DNA of 64,000 nt from Bradyrhizobium sp. U87765 SZCCT0048 (GCF_018131225.1 NZ_JAFCMM010000005.1:248001-312000), one strand, 5' to 3'; counted from the first letter of the stretch, positions 17,617 through 27,765 are shown. The notes: generated by a model not told the origin, from the sequence alone. Numbers and translations: made by a program.

Positions 17617-17787
17617 GCGTCATTGCCGGGCGAAGACCCGGCAATCCAGCTTGCTCGCTGTATGAGAGTGATTTGAAGCTGGATCCATAGCAACTCGGCT
17701 ATGCCGAGTTGCGTTCTTTTGTTGGCTCAAGCCGGAAACATCCGGCTTGGGCTGTCTCGCCGCTGCGCGCACGCCCGGCGATGACGC
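17617..17787. repeat. palindromic intergenic repeat, family B (long copy)
   Basis: Starts GCGTCATTGCCGGGCGAAGA and ends GCCCGGCGATGACGC. Inside are AAGCTGGAT and two smaller hairpins (CAACTCGGC/GCCGAGTTG and AGCCGGA/TCCGGCT). It fills half of the 360-bp gap 17593-17952; the rest is the DUF1330 promoter. Confidence 0.65.
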
Positions 17788-17887
17788 AAAAAATATGCGG
17801 AAGCACGGCGCGCGTGTGTTCGTTCGTATGTTCGCGCGCCGACAGCATCGTCATCGTGCGTTTGCGGTGACGCGAGGAAGAATCCGT

Positions 17888-17935
17888 TTGACAGCGTCAT
17901 GGACGCTTCATACAAAATAAGGAACGATAATTCCT
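17888..17935 (+). promoter_or_regulatory. sigma-70 promoter with downstream operator (DUF1330-amidase-transporter operon)
   Basis: A perfect -35 box TTGACA (17888-17893) is followed after 17 bp by TACAAA (17911-17916). Immediately downstream, where transcription should begin, is an inverted repeat AGGAA-CGATAA-TTCCT (17920-17935). The gene starts at 17953 after GGGAGAAGAGG. A repressor bound there would block initiation. The binder could be the TetR protein from 21522 or an IclR protein, since GGAA/TTCC arms occur in some IclR sites. Confidence 0.65.
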
Positions 17936-17952
17936 AAATAAGGGAGAAGAGG

Positions 17953-18318
17953 ATGCCGGCCTATTTCGTGATCGAGCTCGATGTGGAGAACGGCCCGAGC
18001 CTCGACGAATACGAGCGTGAAGTCACCGAACATGTCGTCGCCGCCGGCGGCCGCTTTCTGGTCCGCGGCAACGACTATCGCCCGATCGAGGGCGACTGGC
18101 ATCCCAAGCGCCTCGTCATCGTCGAGTTTCCCGACGTCGACGCCATCGAGCGCTATTACCGTTCAGATGCCAACCAGACGCTCAAGAAGAAGCGCCTCGC
18201 GGGCACCGCAGGCAAGCCGGCGCGCGCCATCGCGATCGCGGGCCTGTCGCGCGGCGAGGGGCAAGGCGCGCCGCAATATGTCGGCGTCGATGCCAGCGGC
18301 GCGGCGGTCTGGCGCTGA
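17953..18318 (+). CDS. DUF1330 domain protein
   Basis: A 121-residue protein. Residues 1-95 form a DUF1330 ferredoxin-like alpha/beta fold: MPAYFVIELDVENG, the conserved GGRFLVRGNDYRPIEGDWHPKRLVIVEFPD block, then AIERYYRSDAN. The last ~25 residues are an unusual tail rich in Gly and Ala. Members are small dimeric cytoplasmic proteins of unknown function. A strong purine-rich ribosome binding site precedes ATG. Its stop overlaps the amidase start (TGATG), so the two are coupled, which suggests a shared pathway. Confidence 0.85.
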   Translation: MPAYFVIELDVENGPSLDEYEREVTEHVVAAGGRFLVRGNDYRPIEGDWHPKRLVIVEFPDVDAIERYYRSDANQTLKKKRLAGTAGKPARAIAIAGLSRGEGQGAPQYVGVDASGAAVWR

Positions 18319-19775
18319 TGGCCATGGGCGCCGCGGGGCCGATGCTGCAGGGCGAGACCGTTCGCGCGCCGCAAGGCCATGCGGCGGATCTCGCTGCCCT
18401 GACGCTGACGCAGGCGGCGCAGCTTCTGCGCGCGGGCGATCTCACGGCAGAACGTTACGCCACGGTGCTGCTGCAACGTTGCGGGGAGCGCGCGGATCTC
18501 AACGCCTTTATCGCCATCGATCCCGCAGCGACGCTGGCCGCGGCGGCGGCCGCCGACGCGGCGCGCCGTGAGGGCGCCACACTCGGGCCGCTGCACGGCG
18601 TGCCCATCGCGATCAAGGACAACATCAACACGCGCGAGCTGCCGACCAGCGGCGGCACCGCGGCGCTGCGCGGCCATCGTGCGACATGCGATGCCGCGGT
18701 GATCGCGCGGTTGCGCGCGGCCGGCGCCGTCATCCTCGGCAAGACCAATCTCCACGAACTGGCGATGGGCTGGACCGGCAACAACGCAGTGTTCGGCGCG
18801 ACCGTTAATCCTCATGCGCCGGGCCACATCGCCGGTGGCAGCAGCGGCGGCAGCGCAGCAGCGGTCGCCGCCCGCCTTGCGCCTGCGGCCATCGGCACCG
18901 ACACCAACGGCTCGATCCGGATCCCGTCGTCGTTCTGCGGCGTCGTCGGCTTCCGCCCGTCGCTCGGGCGCTATCCCCTCGACGGCGTCATGCCGCTGAG
19001 CCCGGTGCTCGACACGGTCGGGCCGCTCGCGCGCACCGTCGAGGATATTGCTCTGCTCGACGCGGTGATGCGCGGTGCGCCCGTGCCTGCCGGTCACATC
19101 GCGGCGCCGTCCTTGCGGGGCGCGCGCATCGGCGTCGTGCGGGACGTCCATCTCGCTGGCCTGTCGGCCGACGTCGCCGGCGTCTTCGAAATCGGCCGGG
19201 ACCGGCTCGCCCGCCATGGCGCGGTGCTCGTCGATCTCGACATGCCGGAACTCGCCGCGCTCATCGATGGTGTTGCGCCGGCTCTGATCCGTCATGACGC
19301 CACGCGCACGCTGCCGGCTTATCTCGCTGCCCACGCGCCGGGGGTGTCGATGGCGGCGCTTGTGGTTGCGGCGGGGCGCGACCTGCGGCTCGGCGACCTC
19401 GCTGCGGATGATGACGCCTACGCTCGCGCGCTTGCCCGCAGCGCACGGGTGCGCGCCGTTCGCGGCGCCGCATTCGTGCGTCATGGCCTTGCGGCATTGC
19501 TGCATCCGGTTGTGCCGATGGCCGCGCCGCCCGCCGATCCTCGCTTCGTCTCGCCGGCCCCCGATGTCGTGATCGACGGCCGTCAGGTGACGGCGCGTGA
19601 GGCGTTCGGTCGTCCCGTCGCGCCGGCGAGCCTCGCGGGGGCGCCGGTGCTGGTGTTGCCCGCGGGATCGACGCCGGCGGGCCTGCCGGTCGGCGTCGCG
19701 CTCGAGGGCGAGGCCGGCGGCGACGACGCGTTGCTGCGGCTTGCGGGAGCGGTCGAGGCCGCGCTGGCCGGTTGA
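18318..19775 (+). CDS. amidase signature-family hydrolase (cytoplasmic)
   Basis: A 485-residue amidase. The Ser-cisSer-Lys triad is present: Lys ~100 (GVPIAIKDNINT), cis-Ser in the AGGSSGGSAA signature (~175-176) and nucleophilic Ser ~199 (GTDTNGSIRIP). No signal peptide is seen, so it acts in the cytoplasm, hydrolysing an amide (or carbamate or urea-type) substrate. The cluster order DUF1330-amidase-MHS transporter suggests the transporter brings in its substrate. It resembles the exported amidase encoded at 23373, but that one has a leader. Confidence 0.9.
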   Translation: MAMGAAGPMLQGETVRAPQGHAADLAALTLTQAAQLLRAGDLTAERYATVLLQRCGERADLNAFIAIDPAATLAAAAAADAARREGATLGPLHGVPIAIKDNINTRELPTSGGTAALRGHRATCDAAVIARLRAAGAVILGKTNLHELAMGWTGNNAVFGATVNPHAPGHIAGGSSGGSAAAVAARLAPAAIGTDTNGSIRIPSSFCGVVGFRPSLGRYPLDGVMPLSPVLDTVGPLARTVEDIALLDAVMRGAPVPAGHIAAPSLRGARIGVVRDVHLAGLSADVAGVFEIGRDRLARHGAVLVDLDMPELAALIDGVAPALIRHDATRTLPAYLAAHAPGVSMAALVVAAGRDLRLGDLAADDDAYARALARSARVRAVRGAAFVRHGLAALLHPVVPMAAPPADPRFVSPAPDVVIDGRQVTAREAFGRPVAPASLAGAPVLVLPAGSTPAGLPVGVALEGEAGGDDALLRLAGAVEAALAG

Positions 19776-19809
19776 AGCCTTTGATCTTTGTTGGGAGGGA
19801 AAACGAAAA

Positions 19810-21471
19810 ATGTCGGCCTTGGAAAATTTATCCTCGCGTGTTCAGGTGGCGCCGATGACGAGGGACGAGCGGCGGGTCATCGTCGCGTCGAGCGTCGGCA
19901 CCATCTTCGAATGGTACGACTTCTTCCTCTATGGCGCGCTCGCCACCATCATCGGCGCCAAGTTCTTCAGCCCGTTCGACGAGTCGACGCGCAACATCTT
20001 CGCGCTGCTGACCTTCGCCCTCGGCTTTCTGGTCCGCCCGTTCGGTGCGCTGGTGTTCGGCCGTTTCGGCGACCTGTTCGGCCGCAAATACATCTTCCTG
20101 ACCACCATCGCGATCATGGGCGCATCGACGCTGATCGTCGGCCTGCTGCCGACGTCGGACCAGATCGGCATTGCCGCGCCGATCATCCTCGTCGCCCTGC
20201 GCATCCTGCAGGGCCTTGCGATCAGCGGCGAGTTCGGCGGCGCGGCGATCTATGTCGCCGAGCACGCTCCGCCAGGCCGGCGCGGCTTCTACACCGGCTG
20301 GATCCCGGCCTGCATCGCCTTCAGCCTGCTGCTGTCGCTGGCGGTGATCCTGCTGACTCAGAGCGTGCTCGACGATGCACAGTTCAAGCAATGGGGCTGG
20401 CGTATTCCTTTCCTCGCCTCCGCGCTGCTGCTGGTGCTGTCGCTGTGGATCCGCCTGCGGCTCAAGGAGAGCCCGGCGTTCCTCAAGATGAAGGCCGAGG
20501 GACGCCAGTCGCGCGCGCCGGTGCGCGAGGCGCTGGGCCGCTGGCGCAACATCCGCCTCGCGCTGATCGCGCTGTTCGGCATGAGCACCGCGACCGCGGT
20601 GCTCGGCTACACCGGCACGTTCTATACGCTGGTGTTCCTGACCTCGACGCTCAAGGTCGACGGCTATTCGGCGAACCTGCTGTTCGCCACCGCGATGATC
20701 CTCGGCGCCGCCGGCTGCGTGTTCTTCGCCTGGCTGTCCGATCACATCGGCCGCAAGCCGATCATCCTCGCCGGCTGCGCCATCGCGGTCGTCGCTTATT
20801 TCGGCCTGTTCCACGCGCTTGCCGAACTGGTCAATCCCGCGCTCTATCATGCGCAGCGTGCGGTGCCCGTCAGCGTCAACGCCGACCCCGCGACCTGCTC
20901 GTTCCAGTTCAATCCGGCAGGCACGGCGAAATTCACCAGCCCCTGCGATGTCGCCAAGGCGACGCTGGCGCGTGCCTCGGTCGCCTACGCCAATGTGCGA
21001 CTGCCGGCAGGCGCGCCGACGACGGTGACGATCGGGCGGGACACGGTGACGGCGGGACCTTCGTTCGCCGCTGATCTCGCCGCGCGCGTCAAGGCCGCCG
21101 GCTATCCCGCGGCGGACGATCCGGCGATCCTGCGGCTGTCGTCGGCGGCCGATCTGCTGCAGGGACGCTCGCTGCAGGTGATCGGCCTGCTGCTCGTGCT
21201 GGTGCTGCTGGCGCAGATGGCGCAGGGGCCGGCGGCGGCGGGCATCGTCGAGCTGTTCCCGACCAACATCCGCTACACCGCGATGTCGCTGCCTTATCAG
21301 ATCGGCACGGGCTGGATCGGCGGGCTGCTGCCGGCAACGATGTTTGCGATGAATGCGGAGTCCGGCAACATGTTCTTCGGCCTGTGGTATCCGATCGCGT
21401 TCGCGGCCAGCACCTTCGTCGTCGGGCTTTTCTTTCTGCCGGAAACCAGCGATAGGGATATCGCCAGTTGA
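19810..21471 (+). CDS. MFS transporter, metabolite:H+ symporter type, with a large loop insertion
   Basis: A 553-residue inner-membrane transporter of the MHS subfamily: VGTIFEWYDFFLYG in the first helix, the R-x-x-G-x-x-x-x-R/K loop GRFGDLFGRKY after helix 2, and SGEFGGAAIYVAEH in helix 4. About 100 hydrophilic residues (~355-465, with two cysteines as in ATCSFQF and SPCDVAK) are inserted between late helices and are probably periplasmic. Normal MHS proteins are about 430 residues. ATG 19810 follows GGGAGGGA; the longer frame upstream is amidase shadow. It probably imports an organic acid or amide for the amidase. Confidence 0.88.
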   Translation: MSALENLSSRVQVAPMTRDERRVIVASSVGTIFEWYDFFLYGALATIIGAKFFSPFDESTRNIFALLTFALGFLVRPFGALVFGRFGDLFGRKYIFLTTIAIMGASTLIVGLLPTSDQIGIAAPIILVALRILQGLAISGEFGGAAIYVAEHAPPGRRGFYTGWIPACIAFSLLLSLAVILLTQSVLDDAQFKQWGWRIPFLASALLLVLSLWIRLRLKESPAFLKMKAEGRQSRAPVREALGRWRNIRLALIALFGMSTATAVLGYTGTFYTLVFLTSTLKVDGYSANLLFATAMILGAAGCVFFAWLSDHIGRKPIILAGCAIAVVAYFGLFHALAELVNPALYHAQRAVPVSVNADPATCSFQFNPAGTAKFTSPCDVAKATLARASVAYANVRLPAGAPTTVTIGRDTVTAGPSFAADLAARVKAAGYPAADDPAILRLSSAADLLQGRSLQVIGLLLVLVLLAQMAQGPAAAGIVELFPTNIRYTAMSLPYQIGTGWIGGLLPATMFAMNAESGNMFFGLWYPIAFAASTFVVGLFFLPETSDRDIAS

Positions 21472-21521
21472 CGGACCATCGCGTGGCGAGGCCTCCGTCT
21501 TCATCAGCGCGGAGCGCAACC

Positions 21522-22118
21522 ATGACGGCCGGACGGCCTCGCCAGTTCGACGAAAAGACCGCGCTCGCGGCGGTGACGCGGGCGTTCTGGGACAACGGCT
21601 ATCACGCCACCTCGATCGCCGATCTGGTCGAGGCCACCGGCGTTCACCGCAACAGCCTCTACGCCACCTATGGCGACAAGCACCAGCTGTTCCTGGCGGC
21701 GCTGGAATCCTATATCGCCGAGGCCGGCGCGCGCTTTCGCCAGCGCATTGGCGCGTCGAGTAACGTGATCGCGAACCTGCGCGATGCGCTGTTGCATTAT
21801 TCCTACGTCTCGGCGACGGCGACGGGGCCGCGCGGCTGCCTCGTCACCAACACCACCATCGAGCTGCGGCCCGACGACGCCGACATCGCCCGCCTGATCA
21901 AGGCGGGCATGCGCCAGATCAGCGCGATGCTGGACACGGCGATCCGCGACGGGCAGGCGAGCGGCGAGATCGCGGATGATCTCGATCCCGCTGACACCGC
22001 GCTGTTTCTCTACAGCTTCGGCCAGGGCCTGCGCGTCACCGGTCGTGTCGCCAGGCTTGCCGATCTCGAACGCACCGTCGACATCGCCCTGCGCGCGCTG
22101 TTGCCGCGCACCCGCTGA
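21522..22118 (+). CDS. TetR-family transcriptional regulator
   Basis: A 198-residue regulator with an N-terminal TetR HTH: GRPRQFDEKTALAAVTRAFWDNGYHATSIADLVEATGV and SLYATYGDKHQLFLAAL. A C-terminal ligand domain follows, with GCLVTNTTIEL as in the TetR_C_16/AcrR-like group that recognises small hydrophobic ligands. I chose ATG 21522 (MTAGRPRQF) with GGAG upstream; the frame is open further up and overlaps the transporter stop. It is co-directional with the amidase-transporter operon and may repress the promoter at 17.9 kb. It is convergent with the aldo/keto reductase gene. Confidence 0.88.
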   Translation: MTAGRPRQFDEKTALAAVTRAFWDNGYHATSIADLVEATGVHRNSLYATYGDKHQLFLAALESYIAEAGARFRQRIGASSNVIANLRDALLHYSYVSATATGPRGCLVTNTTIELRPDDADIARLIKAGMRQISAMLDTAIRDGQASGEIADDLDPADTALFLYSFGQGLRVTGRVARLADLERTVDIALRALLPRTR

Positions 22119-22130
22119 CGACACCCGGCC

Positions 22131-23165
<1,035 letters not shown>

Positions 23166-23269
23166 TGTCGTTCTCCTGTGTCTGAGCGCGTTGATGTGGC
23201 CAGCGCGCGGTCGCCTGCCAGACCAGAGGCGGGAACATGATCTGTGAACTGAAGGCACGAATGCATTTT

Positions 23270-23298
23270 GTGCGATAATCGCACATATGAGCGATAAT
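23270..23298. promoter_or_regulatory. PcaU/PobR-type IclR-family operator, copy 1
   Basis: GTGCGATAATCGCAC (23270-23284) is a palindrome around one central base, and a third copy of the 10-mer, GAGCGATAAT, follows at 23289-23298. Two inverted 10-bp repeats plus one direct repeat is the known architecture of PcaU and PobR sites in Acinetobacter (core GTTCGATAATCGCAC). It sits between the divergent aldo/keto reductase and amidase genes. The same 15-mer and spacing recur at 31653. Confidence 0.8.
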
Positions 23299-23372
23299 TT
23301 GACATGATGGAGGCCCGGCGATAAGGCTTCCCTCCAACAGGCGCGAACGGCGCGTGCGGCAGGGAGACGGCG

Positions 23373-24851
23373 ATGGGCGGACGCGGGGCGAGGCTGGCGA
23401 TGGCGGCGACGATGGGATGCATGGTGGCGGGGGGCGCGGGCTTGGCGGCGGATGGACCCGATATCACCGCGCTGTCGGCGCGCGAGATCGTCGCCGGCGT
23501 CGCCGCGAAGACCTGGGACGCCTGTGTGGTTACCACGGCGACGCTTCAGCGCATCGCCGCCGATGGCCACAACGCCTTCATCAGCACCCGCGCGGCCAAG
23601 GACCAGCCGGCCTGCAGCGGTGGCGCGGGCCGGGGCGCGCTCGCCGGCCTGCCGATCGCGATCAAGGACAATGTGCTGGTGGCCGGGCAGGGCGCGACCT
23701 TCGGCACCTCGGCGACCAAGGGCTTCGTGCCGACGGAGACGGCGTCCGCGGTGCAGCGCCTGATCGACCAGGGCGCGGTGATCGTCGGCAAGCTCAATCT
23801 CCATGAGCTCGCCGGCGGTGTCACCAGCAACAACGCCGTATTCGGCCCGGTGCGCAACGCCTATGACGCCCATGATTTCGCCGGCGGCTCCAGCGGCGGC
23901 GCGGGCGCGGCCGTCGGTGCGCGGCTGGTGCCGATCGCCATCGGCACCGACACCGGCGGCTCGGTGCTGATCCCGGCGGCGCTCAACGGCGCGATCGGCT
24001 ATCGCCCGACGGTCGGCCGCTACCCCATGGACGGCGTGCTCCCGGTGTCGCCGACCCGCGACACGCTGGGACCGATCGCCCACTCGGTCGCGGACATCGT
24101 CCTGGTCGACGCCGTGCTGGCGCAGAGCAGCGAGACGATCGCACCCGTAGCGCTCAAGGGCCTGCGCATCGGCGTGCCGCGCCGCCTGTTCGTCGATGTC
24201 GCCGACAAGGACAGCCGCGCCTGGTTCGAGGATGTGCTGGTGCAACTGAAGAAGGCCGGTGTCGAGGTCATCGACGTCGATCTGCCCGGCCTCGTCGAGG
24301 CGGAGAAGGGCTTCGGGCCGATCACGCCCTATGAGCTGAAGACGCAGGTGCCGGCGTTCCTCGCGCGCCATCACGTCGGCGTGTCGTTCGATCAACTGGT
24401 CGCAGGAATTCGCAGTCCTGATCTCGTAAGGGATTACCAGACCCGGATCGTCGGACCGGCGAGCCCGACGCGAGAGGCCTATGATGTCGCGCTCACCTTC
24501 AAGCCGGTGATCGAGAACGTGTTCCGCGATGCCTTCGCCGCCAACAAGCTGACGGCACTCGCGTTCCCGACCACGCTGACCGATGCGCGGCCGATCGAAG
24601 GCTCCGACGATACCATCTCCATGGACGGCGCGGTGCTGCCGACATGGAAGGCTTACATCAACAATACCAACTTCCTCACCAAGGGCTCGCTGGCGGCGCT
24701 GACGCTGCCGATGGGGCTGTCGAGCCGGCAGCTGCCGCTCGGCGTGTCGTTCGCGGTACTGCCGAAGCATGACGGCGAGCTGCTGGCGCTCGGCCTTGCG
24801 GTCGAGCCGCTGCTGCCGCGGTTGCCGCCGCCGCCCGCGGCGACGAAGTAA
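23373..24851 (+). CDS. exported amidase signature-family hydrolase
   Basis: A 492-residue amidase with an N-terminal signal sequence (RGARLAMAATMGCMVAGG, cleavage near LAADG), so probably periplasmic. Triad: Lys ~98 (GLPIAIKDNV), cis-Ser in AGGSSGGAG (~173-174) and Ser ~197 (GTDTGGSVLIP). The domain resembles the cytoplasmic amidase at 18318, but the export signal means it would cleave an amide before uptake. ATG 23373 follows GGGAGACGG. First gene of a three-gene operon with an FAD oxidoreductase and an alpha/beta hydrolase, behind the operator at 23270. Confidence 0.9.
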   Translation: MGGRGARLAMAATMGCMVAGGAGLAADGPDITALSAREIVAGVAAKTWDACVVTTATLQRIAADGHNAFISTRAAKDQPACSGGAGRGALAGLPIAIKDNVLVAGQGATFGTSATKGFVPTETASAVQRLIDQGAVIVGKLNLHELAGGVTSNNAVFGPVRNAYDAHDFAGGSSGGAGAAVGARLVPIAIGTDTGGSVLIPAALNGAIGYRPTVGRYPMDGVLPVSPTRDTLGPIAHSVADIVLVDAVLAQSSETIAPVALKGLRIGVPRRLFVDVADKDSRAWFEDVLVQLKKAGVEVIDVDLPGLVEAEKGFGPITPYELKTQVPAFLARHHVGVSFDQLVAGIRSPDLVRDYQTRIVGPASPTREAYDVALTFKPVIENVFRDAFAANKLTALAFPTTLTDARPIEGSDDTISMDGAVLPTWKAYINNTNFLTKGSLAALTLPMGLSSRQLPLGVSFAVLPKHDGELLALGLAVEPLLPRLPPPPAATK

Positions 24852-24874
24852 CGACATCGGCCGATACGAGAGGA

Positions 24875-26512
24875 ATGAGAAGCGTGACGGAGCTTGCAAC
24901 GGATATCGTGGTCGTCGGCGGTGGGCTCGGCGGTGTCTGCGCGGCGCTGACCGCAGCGCGCCTCGGCCGCCGCGTCGTGCTGGTCGAGGAGCTCGACTGG
25001 CTCGGCGGCCAGCTCACCGCCCAGGGCGTGCCGCTCGACGAGCATCCGTGGGCGGAAAGCGTGATCACCTCGCAGAGCTATGCCGAGCTGCGCCGCGCGA
25101 TCCGCGAGATCTACCGCGCGCACACTCCGCTGACAGCGGAAGCGCGGGCGCGGCTGATCCTCAATCCCGGCGGCGGCAATGTCGGCACGCTGTGCTGCGA
25201 GCCGATCGTGGCGGTGCGCGCGATCGATGCGCTGCTGGCGCCGTTCATCGGCGCCGGCCGGCTGACGATCCTCCGGCGCCATCGCGTCACGGCGGTGCCG
25301 ACCGATGGCGATCGCGTGCGGGGCGTCGAGGCGCTCGATCTCGAAAGCGGTCGTGCGGTGGTGATCTCCGCGGCCATCGTGATCGACGCCACCGAGACTG
25401 GCGAACTGCTGCCGCTTGCCGGTGTCGAACATGTCGTCGGCGCCGAGGCGCAGGCCGACACCGGCGAGCCCAACGCCATCGCGGGCCCGGCCGATCCGCT
25501 GGACCAGCAGGCGCTGACCTGGTGCTTCGCGCTCGATTACCGGCCGGGTGAGGACCATCGCATCGACAAGCCCGCGGACTACGCGCGCTTCCGCGACCTC
25601 GCGCTGCCGTTCTGGCCAGGGCCGCAGTTCGGCTGGACGGTGAGCGATCATGTCACCCATCGCCCGCTCGACCGCAAGCTGTTCACGGGCGATACGGATG
25701 AGGAGTATCTGTTCGACCTCTGGCATGCCCGCCGCATCGCTTACCGCAGGAATTTCCTGCCCGGCGCCTATGCCAGCGACATCACCATCGCCAACTGGCC
25801 GCAGATGGACTACTGGCTCAAGCCCGCGGTCGGGGTGTCGGCGGACGAGAGCGCGGCCGCGCTCGCCGAAGCCCGCCAGTTCAGCCTCGCGTTTCTCTAC
25901 TGGATGCAGACCGACGCGCCGCGCGCCGATGGCGGCACCGGCTATGCCGGCCTGCGGCTACGCGGCGACGTGCTCGGCACCACTGACGGTCTCGCCAAGC
26001 AGGCGTATTATCGCGAGGGCTATCGCATCCGCGCTGAGTTCACCGTGCTGGAGCAGCACATCGGTGTGGCAGCGCGGCCCGGTCACGACCGCGCCGAGAG
26101 CTTTGTCGACAGCGTCGGCGTCGGCGCGTACCGCATCGACCTGCATCCCTCGACCACCGGCACGCGCGACACCGTCGACATCGACACTTATCCCTTCGAG
26201 ATCCCGCTCGGTGCGCTGCTGCCGGTGCGTGTCCAAAATCTCATTCCGGCGTGCAAGAACATCGGCACCACCCGCATCACCAACGGCGCCTATCGCGTCC
26301 ATCCGGTGGAGTGGAGCATTGGCGAGGCCGCCGGCGCGCTGGCGGCGTTCGCGCTCCAGCGCGCAGTGCCCGCGGCGGCCGTGCGCGCGGTGCCCGGCCA
26401 TCTCGCCGACTTTCAGGCGCTTCTCGACGGCCTCGGCGTCGTCAGGCACTGGCCGGTCTATGGCGCGCTGACGCCGCGCAGCCGCCGCGGTTACCGCCCG
26501 CCGGCGGTGTGA
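24875..26512 (+). CDS. FAD-dependent oxidoreductase (FAD_oxidored family, long form)
   Basis: A 545-residue flavoprotein with the dinucleotide motif DIVVVGGGLGGVCAALTAAR (~9-28), EELDWLGGQLTAQGVPLDEH (the GGQ motif shared with the enzyme at 16303), a VIDATETGELLPLAG motif (~175) and a C-terminal NLIPACKNIGTTRITNGAYR cap. It resembles the PF12831-type group that includes putative dehydrogenases and xanthan lyase-associated proteins; the substrate is unknown. No export signal is visible, whereas both neighbours are exported, so the periplasmic products would have to be imported first. Confidence 0.8.
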   Translation: MRSVTELATDIVVVGGGLGGVCAALTAARLGRRVVLVEELDWLGGQLTAQGVPLDEHPWAESVITSQSYAELRRAIREIYRAHTPLTAEARARLILNPGGGNVGTLCCEPIVAVRAIDALLAPFIGAGRLTILRRHRVTAVPTDGDRVRGVEALDLESGRAVVISAAIVIDATETGELLPLAGVEHVVGAEAQADTGEPNAIAGPADPLDQQALTWCFALDYRPGEDHRIDKPADYARFRDLALPFWPGPQFGWTVSDHVTHRPLDRKLFTGDTDEEYLFDLWHARRIAYRRNFLPGAYASDITIANWPQMDYWLKPAVGVSADESAAALAEARQFSLAFLYWMQTDAPRADGGTGYAGLRLRGDVLGTTDGLAKQAYYREGYRIRAEFTVLEQHIGVAARPGHDRAESFVDSVGVGAYRIDLHPSTTGTRDTVDIDTYPFEIPLGALLPVRVQNLIPACKNIGTTRITNGAYRVHPVEWSIGEAAGALAAFALQRAVPAAAVRAVPGHLADFQALLDGLGVVRHWPVYGALTPRSRRGYRPPAV

Positions 26513-26523
26513 CGGAGGCCGCA

Positions 26524-27348
26524 ATGGATCGTCGGCGGGTGTTGCAGCTCACGGCCGCGAGCGTCGCGCTCGCGGCAACGAAAGGACAAGCGATGGCGTC
26601 GACTCCAGCCTTTCCTTCCGCATCTTCACAGCAGCTCCGCGACATCGTGCTGGTGCACGGCGCCTGGCACGGCGGCTGGTGTTGGCGGCATGCCGCGCGC
26701 CTGCTCGCGGCGGCTGGTCATCGCGTCTCGGCGCCGACGCTCACAGGGCTCGGCGAGCGCGCGCATCTGCAGTCGGCGGCAGTCGATCTCGACACCCATA
26801 TCGCCGATGTGGTCGCGCACATCACGGCGGAGGAACTCGACCGCGTCGTGCTGGTCGGCCACAGCTATGGCGGCTTCGTGGTGCGCGGCGCCGCGGCGCG
26901 GTTGCCGGACACGGTCGCGCAGGTGATCTATCTCGACGCCTTCGTGCCGGAGCATGGCGATGTTGTCGCGACCTATGCCGGCGATGCCCGGGCGCAGGAG
27001 ATCCGTGATAGCGTCGCGCACGACGGCGCCGCGACCTTGCCGCCGCTGCCGGCGGCGGTGTTCGGCCTGTCTGATCCGGCACAAGCGGCCTGGGTGACAC
27101 GCCGCATGACGCCGCAGCCGGCGAAGACCTATCTGCAGCCGCTCGACCTCGGCGGCCGCCACGCCCATCCGCCGCATCCGGCCTATATCGCCTGCATGGC
27201 GCCCAAGCTGGACGTCTTCGACGCCACCCGCGCCCGCATCAAGGCCGCGCCGGACTGGCGTTATGTCGAGCTGCAGCAGGGCCATGATGTCATGGTGTCG
27301 GCGCCGGAGCTGCTGGCGAAGACGTTGCAGGAGTTGATCGGTTCGTGA
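26524..27348 (+). CDS. exported alpha/beta hydrolase (esterase-like)
   Basis: A 274-residue hydrolase with a twin-arginine-like leader (MDRRRVLQLTAASVALAATKG) and a compact alpha/beta fold: oxyanion segment VLVHGAWHGGWCWR, nucleophile elbow VGHSYGGFVV (Ser), an acidic residue after VIYLDAFVPE, and the final His in LQQGHDVMVSAP. This pattern matches salicylate/methyl-ester esterases and plant MES-like enzymes. It starts 11 bp after the FAD oxidoreductase stop, so it is in the operon. An exported ester hydrolase next to an exported amidase suggests conjugate deprotection outside the cytoplasm. Confidence 0.87.
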   Translation: MDRRRVLQLTAASVALAATKGQAMASTPAFPSASSQQLRDIVLVHGAWHGGWCWRHAARLLAAAGHRVSAPTLTGLGERAHLQSAAVDLDTHIADVVAHITAEELDRVVLVGHSYGGFVVRGAAARLPDTVAQVIYLDAFVPEHGDVVATYAGDARAQEIRDSVAHDGAATLPPLPAAVFGLSDPAQAAWVTRRMTPQPAKTYLQPLDLGGRHAHPPHPAYIACMAPKLDVFDATRARIKAAPDWRYVELQQGHDVMVSAPELLAKTLQELIGS

Positions 27349-27433
27349 CACGGGATGAGAGGCTGTTGTCGCCGTTCGTTCCTCTAAGCGTAGGCTACGA
27401 TGATCCTCACTCGCGCAGACGATCCTGTTCTCT

Positions 27434-27525
27434 CCGTCATGCCCGGCCTTGTGCCGGGCATCCACGTCTTTTTTGACGAACGGCAGCGAAGACGTGGATG
27501 GCCGGGACGAGCCCGGCCATGACGG
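27434..27525. repeat. palindromic intergenic repeat, family B
   Basis: Starts CCGTCATGCCCGGCCTTGTG and ends CCCGGCCATGACGG, with inner arms CCACGTCTT / AGACGTGG. First of three repeats packed into the 508-bp gene-free stretch 27349-27856. Confidence 0.75.
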
Positions 27526-27572
27526 AATAATGCGGCGTAAGCATCGTTCTGAGCGGGCCGCGCGTACATCTA

Positions 27573-27620
27573 CTCCTCATCCCGAGGAGCCCGCGCAGCG
27601 GGCGTCTCGAAGGATGAGGC
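27573..27620. repeat. palindromic intergenic repeat, family A (short copy)
   Basis: CTCCTCATCCCGAGGAGCC followed by GTCTCGAAGGATGAGGC; one hairpin of the family A element. Confidence 0.65.
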
Positions 27621-27662
27621 CTGATCAGTGCGATCAGTGTATGCGTCGCGTCCCATCTCTCG

Positions 27663-27765
27663 GCGTCATCACCGGGCCGACGCGCAAGCGTCGAGACCCG
27701 GTGATCCAGCTTTCGGGCGGATTGGCAGGGAAGCTGGATGGCCGGGTCAAGCCCGGCCATGACGC
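27663..27765. repeat. palindromic intergenic repeat, family B
   Basis: Starts GCGTCATCACCGGGCCGACG and ends AAGCCCGGCCATGACGC, with inner AGCTGGATGG. Nearly the same sequence recurs at 57272-57380. Together with the two preceding elements it separates the esterase gene from the convergent IclR gene. Confidence 0.75.

Noticed and set aside
23166..24899. Upstream extension of the aldo/keto reductase frame on the minus strand
   Set aside because: It runs through the divergent operator and the amidase gene; a ribosome binding site and the family N-terminus fix the start at 23165.
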